64,000 nucleotides of DNA from assembly GCA_018340375.1 (NCBI GenBank), contig JAFFJZ010000010.1, forward strand, positions 5,704,001 through 5,768,000, given 5' to 3'. Origin of the DNA: Gonatopus flavifemur (Eukaryota; Arthropoda; Insecta; Hymenoptera; Dryinidae). The notes under the pieces were generated by a model. It made no database searches, had not been told where the DNA came from, and saw only the letters and a program-made list of their open reading frames with translations. The first letter of the stretch is position 1; each line of letters starts with the position of its first letter. Below are positions 33,488 through 44,570 of the stretch, in pieces. A program made the translations under genes and the position numbers.

Positions 33488-36088
33488 ATGTTATTTGGGA
33501 TCTTTGAAAAAAGAATCTCTCCGTAGAATTCTGGCGGGGGCCTCAACGCGCCTGAATCCGGCAGTGTTAGGAGTATGAAGATGCGTTGGATGATATATTA
33601 CTTTTTCTATCAAACTCTTCTCCCCTCATATTCTTTGACTCTGTTGACTTTGTTCACGACCATCGCTCATTGTCGATAACCTGCGGAACATGAAATTTGT
33701 TCGCAACTCACCAGAAGACTCGATTAAATCCTGTACACGCAAAAATGACAATAAAATGACACGACAGGGAGGAACGCATTGATCTACCTACGTGAATTTA
33801 CCACCTATTCATCCGTATCCGTACTTTGTCTATCTGCCTACTTATTCTAACTAACGCGCGTCACACCTACCCACCTATAATCGGAGAGAAGTCTATCGAG
33901 AAAACTCACACCAACTACTTCAAGCTACTTTCGTGTGTTAACGCGGCATCGAATTCTGAAAAGGCGTGCACGAGAAAAAGAAAGAGACTCACTCGCTCAC
34001 TTCATAACGAAACTTGCAATCGCGCCTTACCTGTCTATTTGTCTGTCTGTCTATTCAAGCAACATCATCACATACACACAACGCTCATACACAATCCTCT
34101 GCTCACACCGAGATGAATAATTCTCATAACGATTAATCCACGCACAATGCACTGGGTTGCGCCACAACAATTAGCGACAACATTTTTACTTTTGCCTCCA
34201 CCACAATATTGCAATTGTCGACCGAGAAACCCAGGTGAGTAAGCAGACAGCGATTTAGTGAGAGTGTCGCACGAGCGCAACACCCTCCTCCGCCTCCTCC
34301 TCTCGCTCCCATTCTCCAATTATTCTCACCAACACACAGGGGAAAATGAATTGTGGGTCTGAATAGGTGTACGGTTTGTCGTTCCTCAACCCGCTGCGTG
34401 TGTAAGAATTTGCGTGCGCGTGCCTATCGTGCTTTGCGTATGTGGAGCATGGGACACTGCCATTGTCTATTGTTGCACCGACATCAGGCTTATTAAACTT
34501 GGAGGGCCGCGGGTCACGGTCGCGCCAACTAGCAGCATACTACCTCAGCATACAACTCTCGCTGTCTTGTCTTGTTTCCAATCTATAATCATCGGCATCG
34601 ATTTCTTCGATGTTAACGTGCTCCGTTTTCGAGCGAGAAAGGTGAGGCACGAGTCATATTCGCAGCAGCTTCTGTGTGTATTGAAAAAGAGACCCTGCTT
34701 TGATCCATTCCCACGCTCGATGGGCGTGACTCATTGTTATAGGACTAGGCGAAGGCGTGATATTCTTGGTCGACATATCGTTTTATCCATACCAGTTGAT
34801 AACATTATCAACTTTGAAATATTATCGTATTTGCCAGGACGACGATGGAACTTTCAGGTATCGAATCCTAGCATCACACTCGATACTCTTTGATGGAAAA
34901 TAAAGTTATACGCTCTCGAAATCTCATGATAATTATCTCAGCTTTCTTAATCACATCTTTAAGTTTTCGCTGTTCTATGTATCTTGCTTCTCATTCGTTA
35001 AATTCAATTTGATATATTACATGTCCAGATAGCCACACGTGATATCGTGTTCTTTACGAGCTATGCTATTCCTGAACTGATTATTGAAAACACGACATCT
35101 TCGAGTCAGGTTATGAGGATCAGAGATTGCTTATCACTCCTTCAAAAGAATAAATCATGTTGAGATGGAGCTTCGAGACATGAACACAGATCAACATCAC
35201 ATCGTTATCATTCTATGATTTCTCACGTCACGAATGACAAATGAACTACATAGGCGTTCACATGTGCTTGTTGATTTGAGGTCATGGCGTGAAGTTCACG
35301 ATTTTAACTGGTGGTCAGGTTGGGATCAGGTGGTTATCTGTGTGGGTGTACGGCACTAATATTTTTCTTCCGAGGTTCTTCAAGGGGATTGCGATAGATG
35401 ATTCTACGCGAAGGATTTGCTGATATTTTTACCTTCGGTTGCTGGTCGATACATTACAAAAAGAATTGAAGACATGGGAAATCTAATTCCAACAAGCGGA
35501 ATGTTCTTATTCTCAAAATATGTCACGAAAATATCCAGGAAAATGATATACCGGAATATGAAATTGATATATATAATTTTTGGTTCACTGAGAAAAACAG
35601 CCGTTTTTGAATATCCGCCCCACTTGAATATGAAAGATTTTGATCGCAATGATTCATTATATATTAAAATGGAGCAAATAGAACATTTTTTCTTATATAA
35701 AGTATCCGATTTTCTGGTATGACAGGAAAAAAAACTATCCCCTAAGAGTGAAGCACCCTAATCAATACTCTATGAACCCAACTTTACCCTTTGAGGCGTG
35801 GATTATTATTTCTATTATGATTTATTGTTATTTCTCATCGTTCAAAACTTGTTTCATTAATGAAAATCTGATACTATTTGAGTATCACTTTGAATATTTA
35901 GCACTAAAAGTATGTCATTCCAGCATTGATTCCATTCTCTTCAAAAACTTCCATTTCATGGTATATAAGTGCACGAGGGAAAAAACTCACAATAACATTG
36001 CTGGATTGACAATAAAATATTGTTGTACATCAACCCACAATAAATATCGTAAAAAATATAAACCTCTCTATTGCTCAACTGGCAACAA
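33488..36088. other. Unique, CpG-rich in part, no gene identified
   Basis: No element from elsewhere in the window occurs in these 2.6 kb. Composition is markedly G+C/CpG-richer at about 33720-34900. Frames of 96 (33826-34116), 159 (34414-34893) and 140 codons (35748-36170, running into U1) have no domain. The block is a candidate for regulatory DNA or a missed untranslated exon, but nothing proves it. Confidence 0.4.
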
Positions 36089-36881
36089 TCCCATGCAGGT
36101 ATTGCCAAGACTGAAAAAAACCCAAGCTTGTCCCAAGGTTGGCACATGTGTCAGAAACATACCTCTGTGAAGAACAATTGGCCCAATAATGTTCCATGAT
36201 TGTCCCGTTGTTCCCAATGGATAGTCAATCATGGTACGTTTGTTAATATTTTTGAAATGTTCACTACATTTGGTACAAGCTTGGCACAAGGGTAAAAATC
36301 GAGCATTCGTTTGTGCCAATATTGCCCACATGAGTGGCAAAATGTTTATAAATATTGACTGAATTTTGAATTCACCATCGCCAGGGCTAGCCCGATCTTC
36401 CAGCCATAATTGATCCTACACACTAGTTTTACACACCAAGTTGAATTTTATTGATCCAAGTAAGAATAGAACTTCACTTAATGGTAATAGGATGCTTTTG
36501 AATGTAATTATACACGGAGATCAACTGATTTTGAAGAAGTCTTCACAGAATTTTAGGATGTCTGGCTCATTTTGATGAAACTTTGGAGTTTTGTGAGGCT
36601 TAATATCGAACCAAAAACCCTCGAACCATTCGTCCAGATGAACAGCTGTTTTTCAGATACAAGTAATTACTTTTTCCATTCATATCTGCGATCAAAGAAG
36701 CATTGGTTGATGCTTGGTAAATGAATTGTACCGGGCCTGGCGAAACCACTAGCCCAAGCTTGTCCTGATTTTATTATCCCCAAGCCTGGGCCAAGTTTGG
36801 TAAATTGTTCAAGACAAGTCTTGGCAGGTCTTGTGCCAGGCTTGGTCCATCATTGGGCCATGGGTCCATACACACATGGGA
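36089..36881 (+). mobile_element. Element U, copy U1 (793 bp)
   Basis: It runs from TCCCATGCAGGTATTGCC to CATACACACATGGGA, with a short inverted terminus (TCCCATG). Clusters of CCAAGCTTGTCCC, TTGGCACA, TTGGCCCAA and CCAGGCTTGG words lie at both ends, with a quieter middle at about 36420-36660. It is repeated in inverted orientation at 53040-53629. Frames inside come from the array and have no domain. Confidence 0.85.
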
Positions 36882-37094
36882 TATTCTATTCTCAAGATTA
36901 TTCACAATTCAAATAAATAATTTCGCAATATGATATAGTTGTATTTATCATTTTATGTTTACATATTTAAAAAATATTACTTCTGACTGGTGAGAAGGAT
37001 TTTTAGTCTGAATATATCTCGAATAACATTCTATTACGATTTGTTTTGATTCATTTGTGAAGAAAAGACGAATTCGAATTGCGATATTATGTAG

Positions 37095-37168
37095 TTGCCT
37101 TAGCGAGATTCGAACCCTGGTCCTCCGGGTGGGAAACAAAGCCTTCGTCACATCAGTAGATCTCCAGA
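37095..37168 (-). repeat. tRNA-like sequence S3
   Basis: On the - strand an A-box-like CTGATGTGACGAAGG is followed by a perfect B-box, GGTTCGAATCT (about 37107-37117), with CCCGGAGGACCAG between. No acceptor stem is preserved. It is a member of the tRNA-derived repeats seen at S1 and S2. Confidence 0.6.
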
Positions 37169-37528
37169 ACTTCGATTGCTATTCATTGTAATTCTCGAGT
37201 TCATTCACAGTTTAAGATGGAAATATATTCAAGACAAACATAAAATTGTGCACATTGAATGAACGAATGAATCAGAATTTGAATCACAGGGAGTTTTTTA
37301 GAAATGATGAAAATTTGTCAATCTTGTGTATTATACTCATGTAAAGTTTGTTCATCAATCGGAAATTGGAATTAATTTTTGTGTTTGTGAATTCAAGAAA
37401 AACTTAATCGAAAGAGTTAGTAGAAAAATGCATATCCCTTTGAAAATCATTTTCAACCGTTTCCCGTAATGGATCAGAATTATTAATTTCTCAAGGGAAT
37501 AATGGAACTGTTTTATGTGTTCAAAATA
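37169..37528. other. Unique sequence, no gene seen
   Basis: No recognisable feature. Confidence 0.4.
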
Positions 37529-37530
37529 TA

Positions 37531-38927
37531 CAGGGTGGTCCCTTTGAAGTGATATAGTCAAATATCTCGGAAACTAGTGGAGATGGAAAAAAATGTTCCA
37601 GATAAAAAGTTTAGGGTTCCAAGGGGGAAGTATGATGCTGACCTTGAAAAATCCCTCAGAGGTCATTTTGAAGGTCATTTAGGGGTCAAGATGGTTTTTT
37701 CAAATGAGACCCCCATTTTTTCATTATGGCACGGGACAGCTGGTTTCAAACCTTTCACGAAACACTGGTCATGGACCCCTTTCCGCCCATTGGGGTGCAA
37801 GGTATTGTAAGAAACCTTTGAAAGAACTTAAATAGAAGTAAGAATGATGATCATCGACTCGGGGTTCTACGAATCGAATTCGAAAGGAGGAAACATAAGG
37901 CAAATGCGTGCTGCGAAAGAAAACGACACTTCGATTAACATTGAAGATTCTAATGAGATTTTATTTAAGTTGCTTGAATCTTTTATTGAATCGCTCCCTT
38001 CTACAAGATAAATTTAAGATTGAAAGAAGCCCACAAGCCGGGCAAGATAGCTGAACGATTAGGGAGAATTCAACTATTGTTGTAAGTCGTGGTATAATAC
38101 TTATCTTGTAAATTCTATCTAGAGCGAGCCTATCGTTATCGTCAACCGCAACGTTCGGAGGTCGAGAGAGGAGAGAGCTTTCTCTAGCCCTTCCCTCTTC
38201 TCGACTAGGTATGAGGCATTGCCAAATCTCGTTACTTATAAATTTTCCATCGATTTGGCACATGTGCGCTTTTCGCGGCAACTTCAAACCACGCTACAGT
38301 ATGGACCGTCGAAGTTATTGATGAACTACTCTTAGCGCTAACCAGGAACAGCGACGTGGCCGTGGTAGTTCTCTGTTCCCTCCCGAGTGCTTGATTATCG
38401 TGAGTCCCCTTGCCTCTCACATGAGGGGTGCTCGATGCTGTTACAATAATTGCTCGAAGTTACCCCCCTCTGCCTGGATACATAATCCTGGTATGTTGGC
38501 ACAAACAGTGCGGATGCGATCGATCATGTCCCCCCTCATTTACAAAAAAACTTACAAATTTTGGAACCCCACATGTGAGAGGCAAGGGGACTCACAATAA
38601 TCCAGCACTCCGGAGGGAACAGAGAACTACGTCCACGTCGTTGTTCCTGGGTAGCGCTAAGAGTAGTTCATCAATAACTTCGACGGTCCATACCTTGCAC
38701 CCCAATAGGCGGAAAGGGGTCCATGACCAGTGTTTCGTAGAGTATTTGAAACCAGCTTTCCCATGCTATGATAAAAAAATGGGAGTCCCATTCAAAAAAA
38801 CCATCTTGAGCCCTAAATGACCTTCAAAATGATCTCTGAGGAATTTTTCAAGGTCAGCATCATACTTCCCCTTTGGAACTTTTTATCTGGAACATTTTTA
38901 TCTGGAACATTCAAATGGACCACCCTG
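37531..38927. mobile_element. 1.4-kb CAGGGTGGTCC-ended element (P)
   Basis: It is flanked by TA on both sides (37529-37530, 38928-38929). Long terminal inverted repeats cover about 37531-37805 and 38694-38927: CAGGGTGGTCC at the left, GGACCACCCTG at the right, and long blocks such as GGGGTCCATGACCAGTGTTT in common. A second pair of inverted arms lies inside at 38301-38424 and 38570-38691 (AGTTATTGATGAACTACTCT, GAGTCCCCTTGCCTCTCACA). The right arm has lost an AGTGATATAG-type stretch and gained a 14-bp tandem copy of TTTTTATCTGGAAC. Between 37830 and 38300 lies unique cargo with no coding potential. Confidence 0.85.
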
Positions 38928-39049
38928 TATGGCTGTTTTGACAATGAATGGATTTTGTTACGACAATTTGTTTTGTTAATTTAGTGATACTTATTATTCT
39001 CGCTGCTTGATATTGTTTTGTCCAATCAACAATGTTGATTGTGGGTTAA

Positions 39050-39770
39050 GGAGAGGTTCTCATTTAGCTCCCCTGTAAAATAAGGTGATTTTCTCGAATT
39101 TTGTTTATGGAAGGAAGTAAATAAAGAACTCAGGGGGTTTCACACTTGGTAATTGAGTCTTTAAGTACATAAAAAGAATTCTTTCAGTAAAAAATATTAC
39201 TATGGGAATTGTTGATACGTGTTGAAACATAACCATCTGAAAAAACAGTGATCGATCGGGCGTCATTGTAGCACTTATAACAATTATCAGAAATCAATAA
39301 TCCAAAGATTCATATGAAATATATTATATTTGTTGGAGGATGAACCAATAAAACAAATGAAAAGTCCAAAATTAAAAAAATGACAGACATGCAAACTTTT
39401 GGTAGGGTTTTTTCACCTTTTTTCGCTCTTTAAAGTGCTATAAAAAGAACAAACAAAAAAGGCAAATGTGATCTCCATTCAGGTTCATCCTCCAATAAAT
39501 TCAATCAGCGTCAAAATAAAAAAAAAAGAGCGATCCTTTCAGTAGTTTTTGAGATATCGTGGAACCAAATTTGAAAAACATGGTTTCGAGAAGAATGCCT
39601 TAAAAAGGTTTTGGGTTACGAATCCTTTGACTTGAGAAAATTTTTTTCTTGTACTTTGAGACCCATTCAATGAGCTTCAATTCACTCGAGTTCTTAATTT
39701 ACTTCCTTCGTAAGAACAAAAATTCGAGAAAATCACTTTATTTTGGAATTCGCTTGATGAGAATATCCCC
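39050..39770. mobile_element. TTAA-flanked inverted-repeat element (K2)
   Basis: TTAA at 39046-39049 and 39771-39774 bound a 721-bp unit. Left GGAGAGGTTCTCATTT pairs with right ATGAGAATATCCCC. The inverted similarity continues through GGTGATTTTCTCGAATTTTG and a GGAAGTAAATTAAGAACTC-like block. A further short inverted pair (GGAGGATGAACC, GGTTCATCCTCC) lies inside at 39334 and 39480. Non-coding, piggyBac-type target site. Confidence 0.82.
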
Positions 39771-39774
39771 TTAA

Positions 39775-40433
39775 GGTAGTTCTCCGGGAGAATTCAGGAT
39801 CAAATTAGAAGAATTATTGTTAAGCAGAGCCCAAGGACGAAGAAATTCGATAATCATATTCGTTGGGACTTATATTCTTATTTATGACGAAAAAGAACCA
39901 ACTCGAAGTATAAACAAACAACCTTGTAACAACAACGCGAAATTTGACATGGTTTTTTTCTTAAAAATTTTTGTTTTTGATCCGTTTATGACTCACGAGG
40001 GCTCATTTCGTTCCTTGTGAGATTTAAAAAATCTTTACCATGGGGATTTTTTTATATGAGTCATCAGGACACTGTCACACGCTTTTGTTTATGGGAATGT
40101 ATTTTACTATTAATAAACAAAAGCGTGTGACAGTGTCATGATGACTCATATAAAAAAATCCCCATGGTAAAGGTTTTTTAAATCTCACAAGGAACGAAAT
40201 GAGCCCTCGTCAGTCATAAACGGATCGAAAATAAAAATTTTTCAAGAAAAAAACCATGTCAAATTTCGCGTGGTTGTTACAAGGTTGTTTATTTATACTC
40301 CGAGTTGGTTCTTTTTTTGTCATAAATGAGAATATAAGTCCCAACGAATATGATTATCGAATTCCTTCGACCTCGGTGCTCTGCTTGACAATAATTTTCC
40401 TAATTTGATCCTGAATTCTCCCGGAGGACTACC
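39775..40433. mobile_element. 660-bp foldback, TTAA-flanked (K3)
   Basis: Two arms of about 320 bp (39775-40092 and 40113-40433) are inverted copies with few mismatches around a 20-bp centre. The ends read GGTAGTTCTCCGGGAGAATT and AATTCTCCCGGAGGACTACC. TTAA flanks both sides (39771-39774, 40434-40437). The left TTAA is also the right boundary of K2. A transcript through it would form a very long hairpin. No coding function is recognised in either arm. Confidence 0.95.
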
Positions 40434-40437
40434 TTAA

Positions 40438-40833
40438 AATGGCAACTTATATTGTCACTTTAACCCGTGATTTTCAGCAATAAAATTCTTGTTAACAAAA
40501 CAATGTACTGTTGGTGTAATGATCATAAATTTTTGTATAACCAGCAATAAAATGTTGAAGATTCTCACATTGCTGATTCTACCATATCAATTGTTCTCCG
40601 TGTGAAAAAATGTTGAATGAATTCCTTTTTCAAAACATCCAAATGATTCCGATAGAAAAAAAATTCTATTGGACATTGATGTGTCTTTGTTACAGAGCAC
40701 TTCCACATAAATATCAATACAAATAAAATTCTTTTCATTTTGCTGCAATGAATTGGATCATATATTGGTTTATATCCGGAGAATCTTATAAAAAGAGTAT
40801 TAAAGAAAGTAAAATAAAAACAAGGAAGCAGTC
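40438..40833. other. Unique sequence, no gene seen
   Basis: No recognisable feature. CTCCGTGTGAAAAAATG at about 40575 resembles element ends of the CACGGAGA type, but no partner was found. Confidence 0.4.
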
Positions 40834-40952
40834 AAGGTAGAAATATTCTGTCAAATCCTATTACGAATGGTGAGATTTCTGATTAAACATCATTGAAACC
40901 TATTTATTCCCCCATTCATCAAAGAGAATTTATAGATTATTTGTAACAGAGA
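40834..40952 (+). repeat. Dispersed repeat D1
   Basis: The complement of 47445-47540 matches here: GGTAGAAATATTCT, ATTACGAATGGTGA, ATTTCTGATTAAA and ATTATTTGTAACAG occur in the same order. D1 is about 20 bp longer in the middle. Confidence 0.8.
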
Positions 40953-43363
40953 GGGGGTGACAATATCAGCAGAGAGTGAATATTTCTGAATATCAATCAA
41001 TTCCATCGTTATGGCTGAATAGAATTCAAAATCTTCTGATATATTTTTATTTTTAAAACGATGGTGATGATGACTATGACGATAATGATAATAATAATAA
41101 TACTTATAAGAACGCTTTATACCGTCGATGACTGGTTCTCTTTGGCGGATAAGTTTAAAAGGATCTACTCGATTCGGTATCACGCGCCTCGTTCGTTGTT
41201 CATCGTAAATATGTTGAGAGAATTGGCCCTTTGGATATCTCGACCATGACAGATAGTACAATAGCTCTAATATGCCGCATAAGTCGTGCTGAAAAGGGTA
41301 AAGGAGTTAGTGATCTCACGTGGGGCGCCGATCATTGGAGTCAGCAAAAGAACTAAAGAGGGTTAAAAGAATCCTCACCTATCTCATCGCATCTTCGTTC
41401 AATTTGCTCTTCGGCGATCGGGAAACGCTTTAAGAATGAACACGACAGTTGTATTCATTGTTCTTGTATAATACTCTCTTTTCAAGCCCGCCCACTTGGT
41501 CCATATCTGTGTATGGGTGTAAAATATACATCTACGATCTTAAAATTTTGCGGAACTATCTTTTAAGCTCTTTTTATCTACCCACGAATTTACAAGTAAT
41601 GAAAATTTCAACGATACGTATACGTTCTTCATCGAAAAAATAAATGTGCTCCTTATGCTGGATATATTATTGGTTTTATTTTCAAAGAGAAGAAAAAAGT
41701 CATGACTGTGATGAGCCGGTAATGAACATAAATCTTCCTTCGTCGAGGAGAAAAACATATCTGATGATACACGATGATCTCAATTCCAAACATAATTCAA
41801 CGCAATGACCAAGCCGAATCAGAGTTTTATAAAAGCTAACAAGTTCTAATAACGAGCTTCTTCTTAATCTTTTGAAATCAATTGACGCACACGCATATTC
41901 TCAATGATAGATGTGTGAGCGTGTATGTGTGTATATAAGTCATCGTCGACGGACGGCTGGAATGCTTAACCTGGTATGTTGAGTACGTTAGAATGAATAA
42001 GCCTCTGAAATCTTAATTTAAGAAGCTCTACAACCTCGTACAAACCAGAAGGATTTCTATAGGTTTGCTACGTAAAGAACTCCTGCATCATCTTCTTTAG
42101 AAATTTTCCGCTCCTTCACACTAGGTCATCTTTCTATTGTGGAGATTACAGCAATTATCGAATGTATTCATTTTCTTACATCTATCACCCATAACCGTGT
42201 TTGTTCGTGTTATAAATAGTCTATTGTACCAATCGTAGTTTTATCGACCTACCATAAAGTAACATTAGTCTTGAGGTACACTAACCAACGTATCTTTCTA
42301 ATACTATCACCATCATCGTCGTCCTCCTCCTCCTTCTAGTCAAAGTGGAATGACTTAATGAAAGAATACTTCAATCAATATATTACGTAAGATGGAATCC
42401 CATATCGAGTTCTTTCCATTGTACGTACATCGCTATGCTCCGATCAGAAATCACCCACCACCCGCTGATGTTGAAAAATCTTGATTTCATACTATCTGTG
42501 AAGGCAAGAGAAAAGACCTTTCCTGGTTGGCTGGTTGGGCTAATGGCACAGATTTATGTGGGCTGACTTCGTATTCGTATGTTTAAACTTATGCTGGTGT
42601 GCGAGTACAAGAAAATTTCTCACTTAGCTCGCGTGAGTCATACAAGCGATGTCTACCCACCTAATCTGGTGCTCCATACGTCGTCGCTTCGTCGTCGTGT
42701 GGTTACGTTCTAGGTGGATGAAGAAGGCAGGATCAACGGTGAACGGAAGGAAGGAAAACAAGCGGGGAGAGAGGAGACGACGGAGAAGAAGTGCACAATG
42801 CACGTGAGTTGAGAAAAACTTGAACAAGTTGGATGCAGAACACAATGCAGGCGTGGGTCCTAATGTACGTTCTTTTACTCGAAGGGTATAAAGAGGCTTT
42901 GGAAAAATTGAAACAACTTTGTGGTCTTCAATGACGTAAGATTTCAATTATCACGAATAGGTTCGGTATTGTTATGGCTTTTTCTCTATTCTTTGGAACA
43001 CGGGGTTTGGAGATGTGGATTAAAACGAAACAAGAAATAGTGTTTTATGGAAAGGATTCTTTTGACATGGTTACTTTTGTCTTATTTTATCAAAAAGTGT
43101 ATAGTCTTCTAACTATTGTACAAGAATTTATGGTTTCAATTTCGGAAATAAGTCTTGGTTTCAGAAAAATATAATTTTGGGGATGAATCCAGCCTTTCAC
43201 ACTGAAACTTATGAAAATGAATGATGAAAATTTTGTTGTTAAAAATTTCACAAAAATTGTACAACTGTCTCGGTACAAGAATTTCTTTGAATTTCGCTTT
43301 GAAGCTCTGAATTAATTGTTACAAGACTCTTATTTGAAGCTTCTCAGAGAGGGAATGAAAAGA
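40953..43363. other. Unique sequence, no gene identified
   Basis: It contains a GAT/AAT-type microsatellite at 41059-41103 (GGTGATGATGACTATGACGA then ATAATAATA). 42200-42950 is more G+C/CpG-rich. Frames of 107-123 codons on the - strand have no domain. Confidence 0.4.
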
Positions 43364-43514
43364 TCCGATTTGAACCTAACAACTGGTCAATCAGTATGAA
43401 TTAGATTTTTGCCCAGAAATTTTCCTTTTTGATCTTGTTCAAATCTAATGAGAAATTCCCGGACAAGAATCTGATTCAAACTGATGGACAAGTTAATGAG
43501 GTTGAATCAAATTT
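43364..43514. mobile_element. 151-bp GATTTGAACC-ended MITE (R)
   Basis: The left half (GATTTGAACCTAACAACTGG, then TCAATCAGTATGAAT and AGATTTTTG) pairs with the right half read backwards (AATTTGATTCAACCTC, AACTTGTCCATCAGTTTGAA, CAGATTCTTG). It is almost entirely foldback. Non-coding. Confidence 0.75.
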
Positions 43515-43633
43515 TCTGAAGCAGGGCGGCACACAGGGGTGGAATTCAGGAATTTTAATGAAATTATTGAACCCAGAAAGGTGAATGATACCCAACACCA
43601 ATATTCCTTCTTATCAGTCGTAATTTTTATCTT

Positions 43634-43692
43634 CACTCACAGAAATGATTTCTTGTTGTTACCATCATTTTATTCTTGATATCGATTTCCTT
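43634..43692 (-). repeat. Element C terminal fragment, C3
   Basis: CACTCACAGAAATGATTTCT, then TTGTTACCATCATTTTATTC, then TTGATATCGATTTCC is the complement of the right end of copy C2 at 61910-61973. Only this end is present. Confidence 0.75.
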
Positions 43693-43807
43693 GGAATTGA
43701 TGAATTTTTTACCGAGGACAAACTCTATTGCCATCTCAATGAACACTCGAATGTGCTGATTTGATGTATTCTCACGATTAGAGAGAACCGAACTTTACGA
43801 ACTTTGT

Positions 43808-44058
43808 GTCCGCAGCTGGAATCAAACTTGGGTTTCACCAATCCCTACACAGTAAAAAGTAAAACTTACTTCTAACCTTAATATCGGTTTATTTCAAGAT
43901 GCAGCCAAAACTAGCCCTATTTCAGCTGAAAGTAAGCATCCAAAACAAATTCCGACACAATGGAGAAGACTGAATTTCAGTCAAGTTTTCAAGTAAGATG
44001 CAGCCACTTTCAGCCAGACTTTTTACAGTGTAATCCAGTAACTTACCACAGAGTTATG
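43808..44058 (-). repeat. tRNA-like sequence S4, split by element F2
   Basis: On the - strand the two outer parts (44058-44037 and 43840-43808) join into one tRNA-like unit closely parallel to S5: GGTAAGTTACTGGATT continues into GGTGAAACCCAAGTTTGATT, then CCAGCTGCGG. S5 reads GGCAAGTCGCTAGATTGGT, then CAAGTTCGATCCCAGCTGCG. The element between them, 43845-44031, was therefore inserted into a formerly continuous tRNA-derived repeat. Confidence 0.8.
43845..44031 (+). mobile_element. Element F, copy F2, with target duplication
   Basis: A 187-bp element begins CTACACAGTAAAAAGT and ends ACTTTTTACAGTGT, with inverted ends. Its flanks both read ATCC (43841-43844 and 44033-44036), or AATCC if one more base is counted, and the interrupted tRNA-like sequence has one copy. 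The interior contains TTCAAGATGCAGCCAAAACT and TTCAAGTAAGATGCAGCCAC, an internal near-repeat. It is related to F1 and F3. Confidence 0.9.
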
Positions 44059-44060
44059 GA

Positions 44061-44328
44061 TCGCATTCTCATTGATACACGGGGAGAAGTATTCATAACT
44101 GCAGTGTGAATCATTCTTATCACATTGTTATAATTAATGACTTCAAAAAGCGAATATATTGCTGGAAAGATCATGTACGAGAATTTGAGAGGTGCAAACA
44201 ATTGACATCACACATCGTTACATCTGCCTTCCTTTGGGAATTCTCAGATTCGAGAATGATTTTCATCAACAAAATGAATGATTTTTGACACGCGAAGGAA
44301 CATTTTTTGCTTCTCTTCAATTTTCGTA
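44061..44328. other. Unique sequence, no gene seen
   Basis: No recognisable feature; one 60-codon frame without a domain. Confidence 0.4.
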
Positions 44329-44446
44329 CCCCACATGACACAAGTGTTTCAATAATATCTCTAGGATATTCTGAAAATATTAGAATGTCTTCAGAATGTT
44401 GCAGAAAATCCTGAACACATTACTGACGCATTTGTGCTATATGTGA
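44329..44446. mobile_element. 118-bp CCCACA-ended element, H2
   Basis: The ends CCCACATGACACAAGTG and GCATTTGTGCTATATGTGAG are imperfect inverted repeats related to those of I and H1. The interior repeats TATTCTGAAAATATTAG, TCTTCAGAATGTTGCAG and ATCCTGAACACATTAC. Non-coding. Confidence 0.65.
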
Positions 44447-44570
44447 GACATGATTTCTCTGATGATGTTCACTTTGAGAATTCGAATAAGGATCATTATA
44501 GCAATGCGATAAGAATGATTCACGAAGAGAACAACATTTCTTTCCCATATATCAATGAGAATTTGATTCA

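Noticed and set aside
34414..34893. A 159-codon + strand frame
   Set aside because: No domain and no support from neighbouring exons; it lies in CpG-rich DNA, where stops are rarer.
35748..36170. A 140-codon + strand frame
   Set aside because: It runs across the boundary into the TTGGC array of element U1, so it is not a conserved coding unit.
38428..38820. A 130-codon frame
   Set aside because: It lies wholly in the inverted-repeat arms of element P, and no related protein is recognised.
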